A stretch of DNA of 64,000 nucleotides from Podospora bellae-mahoneyi (Eukaryota; Ascomycota; Sordariomycetes; Sordariales; Podosporaceae), in contig NC_085883.1 in the NCBI RefSeq assembly GCF_035222275.1, forward strand, positions 2,790,001 through 2,854,000, written 5' to 3'. The position numbers and the translations under genes were made by a program. How positions within the stretch are numbered: the first letter of the stretch is position 1; each line of letters starts with the position of its first letter. Shown one piece after another: positions 57,101 through 64,000 of the stretch. The notes under the pieces were generated by a model. It did no database searches and had not been told where the DNA came from. It saw nothing but the letters and a program-made list of their open reading frames with translations.

Positions 57101-58687
57101 ACGGCAGACGCCACCTTCTTCCACCTGCCCTCTGGAGAGTGATGAGACGGGCCCTCGGGCGAGGAACAGAGTCGGGCACTTTACTTCACACGACATTTCG
57201 GCGCGCAAAACGGGAGTGCACAGGTCGGCGTGGTTTGGGGGCCGACTGGATCGAGCCGATGCCAGCGTTGCAAGGCTTGGTGGTAGGATCTAGAGGCCGT
57301 TGATAACAGGTAAAAAAGCATATCAGCTCGGTCTTTTTGTGTATTGTGACTAGGAGAGCGCATCACGGACCCGAAATTTGTTCTCATATTGGTCCTTTAT
57401 AGGTTGGTATAGAGTCATATCCGAAAATCGCCTGTCGAGGACCAAAGCCTTCAACACACTCTAATGTTATCTTGAACATTATTAGTTTCAGCTATAGATG
57501 CCGCAAGCCATACGATATGATCCCGCTCTCAGCTAGCTAGATTCAAGTAGGACATAAATGGACATCGACTCCCAGTTGCAATCTGATAGCTGGCACTATA
57601 TATTGCCTGAGACCCGTCCAGTTTCCTTCCGAACCGTCCTTCTGTGTTCGTTCCTCTCTCATCCTCTCGATATCTTTCAGACCTTGCCAATCTGTTACTC
57701 ACCCACACTCATCCTCATCCCAAACACCAAATTTCAGTAAGCACTCGAGATTCGGAGAATATTCTGTCTCTTTGACAAGATGGAAAGGTATGTCCCTGCC
57801 TAGCTGTAACACAGCAATCAGATCAAGCAAAGATGATGCATGGTTGGATTGTTCTCGAATGTTGGCTTGGCAGATGAGGCTTGACAGCTGCAAAAGATGC
57901 GATCCAAGGCCGGTTGGCGGACGTGGCAGCCGTGGCAGCCGCAAGTGGTGCGGGGCATGGGGCGGCGGAAGGTGTGGCTTGAGAGCAACCTGGAAGACTG
58001 GCCCACCTCGGCGCCGGGGGGGTTCGATGGCGCTACCAGGCCAATCCCCTTGCTCAAACATTTTTTTGGTGAAGCTCGATTGGAGAAAGTGTTGAATGTC
58101 CACCTGGCTCCAGCTTGCTCCAGACCGCGAGACCCCATTTGTGAGCAACTTCATCGATTGCTTGTCTGGCCTTTTCTCTGTACTGCCCTCCACACGGCCG
58201 TCGCACTGCTCGTTCCCTCCCGCCCTCTATATAGCCGCTGAACAGCAATTGCATCAATTCCCTGCGCATGATGCTCTAAACCCCCATCATCATCATCGCC
58301 CGCCGTTTTAATATTCGTTTCCGCTGTTTCCCCCTGCCTGCCGCAGACCAACACACACCGTCATCACGACCTCTTTCTACTACAGTCTTTCTCCGTGAGA
58401 CCGGCTGTCACTGATTGGGCTTGTCGACCCTCGCTGGCTACAGTTTTTTTAATAGCTCTTTTCTCCAACGATCTGTCCGTTAATCCAGGCGTGAGTAAAA
58501 TGGCGTTGTGATGTCCCCGCTCTCCCACGCCCTCGCCGCCACACAAGCCTTTGGGTGCTGGGTGGACGTCGTATCTGATGGAGTCAACTTTATCTAACCT
58601 TTGCCAGACTCCGCCAGGCTCTTCACTTGTCTTCACGACAAGCTTCTCCCGTCTTACGTTACGCATCTCGATATCTATCCCCCAGCC
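54157..58687. other. 4.5-kb region without a recognised gene; promoters at both ends
   Basis: Left part is the upstream region of the PAK gene, right part that of scp160. A plus-strand frame at 56348-56767 starts MAMSPQLPQSPVNGTAAAAG in a good start context and is followed by a possible donor, but no continuation is recognisable, so it is not called. A telobox-like AAACCCTAACCC lies at 56021-56032. Confidence 0.4.
58491..58607 (+). other. Probable 5' UTR intron of scp160
   Basis: GTGAGT at 58491, a TCTAACCT branch-like site and TTTGCCAG ending at 58607 bound a 117-nt candidate intron 80 bp before the start codon. Leader introns are common in highly expressed fungal genes. Confidence 0.5.
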
Positions 58688-61600
58688 ATGGCCGATAACG
58701 TTCCCGCTGAGCCCTCAGCTGCTAGCCAGCTCTTGCAACAGCATGCCACGCACCACGTAACGGTCGAGGATGTTGTAGACGAAGAGCTCCCCCCCAAGTC
58801 TGCTGCCAGCACCGAGGCTACTACCACGGAGTCTGCCCCCCCAGCAGCCGCACCAAATCCTGCGAAGGCCAACATTGCTACCCAGTCCCGTGAGCTTTTC
58901 CCAGAACTCGGGACTGCACCCGCTCCTGTTGCCCGTCCCACCGGTATCTGGGCCAAGAGAACCGGTGCCAATGGCACAAGCGAAAGCAATGGCACTCCTA
59001 CAACATCCGCACTTCCCTCTGGTGCAACGACTCCTACTCCCCCGGCTGTCAGGGGCCCTGCGAATATCTCGATCCCAGGCCGCAATGTTGAGTACACACT
59101 TTTGGAACCTCAACACGTGCTTCCTCGTGCCCAGCTGAAGAAACCCCTGCCAGACATCGCCAAGGACTTTAACCGTAGGTCGCGGGCACCTATCAAGGTC
59201 AGCACCATGGCGGATGGCAAGGTCAGGGTTGAGGCTACTGGCGCCCAGGATATTGCGACCCAGGCTCTGAAGGACTTCATCAACCAGATCGGCACTAAGC
59301 TCTCCATCAAGGTGTCGATTCCCCGTTCTACCAGGGCCCATGTCATCGGCAAGGGCGGTTCCACCATCAAGGCCCTGCAGGAGAAGACTGGCGCCCGGAT
59401 CCAGATGCCTAGGGTAGAGGATGCTCCTGCGGCCGCTGAGGATGAGGACGATGACAGCACGATCGATGTTTTGATCGAGGGCAACTCCCAGCAGGCTGCT
59501 GCTGCCCGTAACGCCATTTTGAAGATTGCTGGTGAACGGGCTGCCAACGTCAACACACGTCTCAAGGGCATCCCTGCCGAGTTCTTTCCCTTCATTGCCA
59601 AGAACGGCCTGATCAGCAGCCTGGAACAGGGTAGAGATCTTCAGGTCCAGGTGCCTTCGCACCCCGTCCGGGTGCCTCACCCGCCAGAGGCGCCTCAGGG
59701 TGGACAGCCTCCCGTCTTCTATCCCGCTGTTGACAACTTCATCCAGCTCACTGGTGAGCGCGATGCTGTCAGGGCTGCCAAGGAGAAGATTGAAAGACGT
59801 GCCGAGGAGCTCCGCCAGCAACTCGCCGTCGACCAGTTCTCTCTCAACAAGGGACGTCATCAGTTCATTGTTGGTGATAAGGGCATTCCTCAGGATCAGT
59901 TCTTCGACCAGACCGGATGCATTGTTGTCTTGCCCGCCGACGATGAGGACGAGACCGTCACCATTATTGGGCCTTCTGACAAGATCACTCCCGCCTCCGA
60001 CGTGGCTATGGATCTCGCTATGAACATGCAGAGCTCCAACCTTGATATCACTCGTTACTTCCGCCAGATTCCTTCTGCTGCTGCCCATGCCCGCAACGTC
60101 ACCCGCTATCTCCGCGAGAGAAAAGAGATTGAGCGTCTGGAGAAGCTGCACCATGTCCACTTCAACACTCCTTTCAATGCCAACGGCGCTCTTCCTTGGG
60201 AGCTCTATGCCCGTGATGGCAAGAATGCTATCCGGGCTTCCAACGAAGTCAAGGGCATCGTCGAGGGCCACCCTCCAGCCCGCATTGCGACGGCTGCGGT
60301 CGACCCCTTCTTCCACGCCTACCTGCAGAAGGAGGCTAGACCCAAGGTTAGACAAGATTATGGTGTCCACCTTGTGATCCCCCAAGGCTCTGAGGCCGAC
60401 TCCCCTCTTCTTCTTGTCTACGAGGGCCGCACAAGCCCTGATTCCTACGAGATTCCTCGCGCTCAGCCCAGCCAGGCCGATCTGCTCGAAATGCAAAAGT
60501 GGCTCAGCGAGGCCCAAGCCTATATCACTGGCTTGATCGCCAAGCAGGATCCCTTGACTGCCGCTACCATGGAAGTTCCCACCAAGTTCCATGAGAAGTT
60601 GCGCAGATTCATCAAGAAGGAGCAGGAGAATCGCCCCGAGAACCAGATCCCTGTGCGCGTGTCGAACACTGGGTCGATCATCAACTTCCGAGGTCCTAGC
60701 TCTGCCGTGGAGTCGCTGGTGGCTAAGTGCCAGGCCTTCATTGAGCAGGAGAAGGAGGACGAGAAGGAGCGCGGGTTCATCTTGGAGTTTGAATTTCCCC
60801 AGAAGTTTGCCAACCACCTCATTGGCAAGGGTGGAAGCAACATTCGGGAACTCCGCGACAAGTTCGACGTTGATATCCAGGTCAATGACGGGAAGGTTCA
60901 GCTCAAGGGTCCCAAGGCCAAGGCCGAGGCCGCCAGAGCTCATATCTCTGCTCTCGGCCGTCAGCTCCAGGACGAGGCTACTCACGTTTTGAAGATCGAG
61001 CCCAAGTTCCACCGCGAGCTTATCGGCGCCCAGGGCGCCCAGATCAACCGTCTCCAGACCCGCTACAAGGTCATCATTAACTTCCCTCGCACTGCTAAGC
61101 CTGCCAAGGACGACGAATCCGTTGCGGATTCGAGCGATGCCGGGAAGCACCGTCGTCAACAGGCCCCTGATGAGGTCATCGTTAGAGGTCCCAAGCGCGG
61201 AGCTGATGAGGCCCGTGATGAGATTCTCTCGCTGTTGCAGTATCTCAAGGATACCTCCTTCACCGACTCTATCACTTTCCAGCAGAAGCAGCTTCCTTCC
61301 TTGATTGGATCTGGAGGTGCTGTGTTGGAGCAGCTTCGCCAGTCCAGTGGTGCCAGGATTGACATCCCCAGCGCCAAAGAAGATGCTGACGCTGAGGTTG
61401 AGATCCAGATCAAGGGTACCAAGGCCCAGGTTGCTGCTGCCAAGAAGGCTCTTCAGGAGAAGAAGGCCGTGTTTGATGACACTGTAGTCAAGACCATCGA
61501 TGTTGATCGCAAGTACCACAAAGCTCTTATCGGGACTGGCGGTAAGTATTGATACATGAGTATGCCCTTTGAAAAATGTTTACTGACGGTTACAGGTGCC

Positions 61601-62572
61601 AATCTGCGGGACATCGTCGTCAAGGCTGGCGGTTCCGATGACCGCCGCGAGCTTGCCCGCGCCATTCAATTCCCCAAGCAGGATACTGACGGAAACACTA
61701 TCAAGGTCGAGGGCCGCACCGAGGTTGTCGACAAGATCATTGCGCAGATCCACGCTATTGTGTCGGAGCGCGAGAGCCAGGTTACCGAGGTTCTCGAGGT
61801 GCCTGTTGAGAAGCACAGATCTTTGATTGGCCGCGGCGGTGACATCAAGCGCGGTCTTGAGAACCAATTCAAGGTCTCGATTGATATTCCTCGCCAGGGA
61901 AGCGGTCAAACTGGTGTCAAGATTGCCGGCCAGGCTCCCGATGTTAAGAAGGCCAAGGCTCACATCGAGTCTCTGGTCAAGGAGCAGCAGGGCGAGACTG
62001 TGCAGGTTCCTCGTGCTCTCCACCACGCCGTCTCCAACAATGGTCAAATCTTCCGCAAGTTCAGAAACGATTTCGGTGTTACTGTCGACCATGCTGGCCA
62101 GGCCGTCCCACCCAGACCTGCGGCTCCAGATGCCCGCTCCAACGGTGCCCTTCCTTTGATCACTGACGACGAGGAAACCACTGCCGATGCTCACTCCTGG
62201 AAGGTTGTCGAAAGCGGATCGTCGTCCGAGGAGGGTGAGATTCCATGGGTCCTTCGCGGCTCCCCTGAAAGCATCGAGAAGGCCAAGAAGGCCATCGAGG
62301 CTGCGCTGGAACAGGCCAAGAAGCAGGATGCCACAGGCTACTTGATCCTGCCTGATCCCCGCACGTACCGCTTCGTTATTGGTCAGGGCGGCAGCAAGGT
62401 CAACTCCATCCGCAAGCAGAGCGGTTGCAAGATCACCGTTCCCCGTGACCAAGCTAAGGGTGAGGCCATCGAGGTTGTTGGCAGCAAGGAGGGTGTTGAG
62501 AAGGCCAAGGATTTGATTCTGGCTGCCGTTAAGGAAGGTATTGCCAGCAGATCTGCGCCTAGGGAGCAGTAA
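58688..62572 (+). CDS. scp160: Scp160/vigilin multi-KH RNA-binding protein
   Basis: A large RNA-binding protein associated with polysomes and the endoplasmic reticulum, with roles in translation, mRNA fate and chromosome stability. Two exons, 58688-61541 and 61596-62572, join in frame (G|GT) across a 54-nt intron, giving 1276 residues. MADNVPAEPS is chosen as start because the upstream frame runs into leader sequence with a likely intron. After an Ala/Thr/Pro-rich start, KH repeats follow one another; intact GxxG loops include HVIGKGGSTI, HLIGKGGSNI, SLIGSGGAVL, ALIGTGGANL, SLIGRGGDIK and FVIGQGGSKV. Others are degenerate (LIGAQGAQI, IVGDKGIPQ, VSNNGQIF), as is usual in vigilins where several KH units lose RNA contact. 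Codon use is highly biased to C in third positions, implying strong expression; this also produces long antisense open frames. Confidence 0.96.
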
Positions 62573-64000
62573 ATTGTTTTCTTTGATGGTCACTAATGAT
62601 TTGGGAGGCAAACGGTAGTTGCGAAAAGTTGCTGAACTGGGGGCGTGGGCGCGAAGGGGGCTATTAAGGAAGGTTGAAGAAGGCGAAAATGGGGAATATT
62701 CGCTCGATAATATCTTGATGTGTTTGCCTTTTTTTATCCATGTTGAAAAATTACGGCACCTGGGCGGATGGTTTGCCTCATGCTATTCCAGAGGGGGGTT
62801 GATGTGTCGTATAAATATTTTTAGCTATGTCATGAATATTGTTTTTGTATGTTTAAAGAAGAAAATTGGGGTCGGCTGGTATGATAGGGTGGATGAGGTT
62901 GTGTATATCATTTAGGAATCCATACTCTTCTGCTTATGTCGTTTCCACGTTCAATTTGTGTGCTGATATCTCCAAATTTTCCATCAGTTCTGGTATATTT
63001 AGCTACATAGGGATCAGAAAATCTCAACATAGTCAGTTCCTACATGATGATGATGATCCGTAACGAGAATGGCCTCTCTGGATTTACGCTTGTCCTCGTT
63101 TTCTGTCAGCGTGTGAACTGGGCCGCAATATCAGTAGTTTGGTATGAGGTTATGTGCTAGGTTTCTTGTCTTTTTGTCTCGTGTTGAATCAGTTAACTTG
63201 CGACTCGCTTCCCACATTCTAGGTAAACAAAATTTGATTCTGGCTTTTCTTTCTGATGATTAAGTATGTTTGGCTCAATGGCCAGAATATTGAGTATGTC
63301 TTTGATGATGAGCATCCAACCTCTACCCTATCTCGTTATTTCTCGAGATCAATGTTGGGCTCTTTTGTACAGAACTCTGAGAGATGATAATTTGTTGAGA
63401 GTTGAGGTCGAGTTTCTTGTTGTCTGGGGCTTCTTGGTGGGAAGAATATGGTTGAGGTTAATGAACGCTGTTTGCCTTGTCTTGCTGTTTCGGAGGGGAA
63501 CACCTTACCTATGGCTGTGCTGTTGATATGAGTCCGGAGGTGGTTTGGATGATGATGGGGTGGGTAGGTGTTTTTTGCCGCCCTTCTTGGGGCTTGGTTG
63601 GAAGAGAAGATTCCGAATGTGCTGTATACAGTGGATCTCTTCGTGATAATTGTGGTGGCTTGAATCACCTAGGCGTATGAAGCCTTACACGCTGATAGAC
63701 GAGGGGCCTGATCATCTCGCTTGAGATGTCTACCTCCCCCCTCTGGTCTGGCGAAGATGATCTCATGTTCATACGAGGTTTCTTTCTTGTGGCTGTGCTT
63801 CTAGGTAGGTAGCTGTCTAGGGTTTGTATGAGTGTGTGGCTGATCATGAAGAGGCGTGAATCTTCGGTCAGCCTCAGGTAGGTGTCTTGTTGAAGATGAA
63901 GTCTTTTGTCGTTGATGATGCGTGGAGATGAGTGCTGGGGCGTAGGTACCTCAGGTTTGCCCGCAGGGGGCTGCATGGCTGTGCTATAGGATAATATGAC
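62573..64000. other. 3' flank of scp160, no further gene recognised
   Basis: AT-rich 3' UTR sequence to about 63.1 kb, then non-coding sequence on both strands to the window end. A 110-codon frame at 63336-63668 (-) and a 103-codon frame at 63665-63976 (-) have no motif and are not called. Confidence 0.4.

Noticed and set aside
58715-61519. 934-codon open frame antisense to scp160
   Set aside because: It mirrors the sense gene with strong C-ending codon bias, which removes antisense stops; its translation is Leu/Gly/Asp-rich repeats with no domain. The sense frame has clear KH domains.
61580-62611. 343-codon antisense frame over the second scp160 exon
   Set aside because: Same cause as the longer antisense frame: codon bias of the true gene on the other strand.

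Overview
The window comes from a filamentous ascomycete, most likely a Sordariomycete close to the Sordariales. Introns are short (about 50-145 nt, mostly 54-70 nt) with GTAAGT/GTATGT-type donors and CTAAC/TGAC-like branch sites. Core genes are unmistakably fungal (Ysc84, Sft1, Age2-type ArfGAP, Rsc9, Ste20-type PAK, Scp160). Intergenic regions are long, and neither strand is preferred. No rRNA gene, CRISPR array or operon is present.

Left half (1 to about 30 kb) is accessory-like. Small, compositionally biased genes with no recognisable housekeeping function sit 1-3 kb apart on alternating strands. At least seven (3.2-4.1, 10.1-11.4, 13.9-14.8, 16.5-17.3, 18.5-19.4, 19.5-20.0 and 21.1-21.8 kb) encode a very diverged retropepsin-like fold: an N-lobe strand-turn-helix where a protease would carry D-T/S-G, and a C-lobe 'hydrophobic-h-h-G' strand where a retropepsin has ILG. 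The catalytic triplet is missing or altered in all of them. Two more genes (1.3-2.0 and 7.0-7.6 kb) are tied to the group by shared C-terminal modules: a Y/H-x-x-TG-D/E helix and a W-x-WD tail. I saw no reverse transcriptase, integrase or long terminal repeats, so I treat these as host genes. The array is the most unusual thing in the window. The left half also holds a secreted type-B carboxylesterase/lipase (25.3-27.4 kb), short palindromes, a 24-bp tandem duplication and a tRNA-derived SINE-like sequence (29.8-30.1 kb).

Right half (about 30.9-62.6 kb) is conserved core. In order: Ysc84-family SYLF/SH3 actin-patch protein (-), Sft1/Bet1-like Golgi SNARE (+), Age2-type ArfGAP (-), methionine-R-sulfoxide reductase MsrB (+), conserved hypothetical protein (-), Rsc9-type ARID/RFX chromatin-remodelling subunit (+), mitochondrial-targeted short-chain dehydrogenase of the arabinitol/sorbose type (+), Ste20-like PAK kinase (-), and the Scp160/vigilin multi-KH RNA-binding protein (+). 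Ysc84/Sft1, ArfGAP/MsrB and hypothetical/Rsc9 are divergent pairs that could share promoters. Several genes act in membrane traffic and cortical actin (Ysc84, Sft1, ArfGAP, Ste20), but I see no reason to read them as a functional cluster.

Two gene-poor stretches interrupt the core, at 43.1-47.9 kb (with a 90-bp palindrome that looks like a MITE relic) and 54.2-58.7 kb. Exon boundaries were placed by hand from splice signals and reading-frame continuity. Functions come from recognised motifs, not from database searches.
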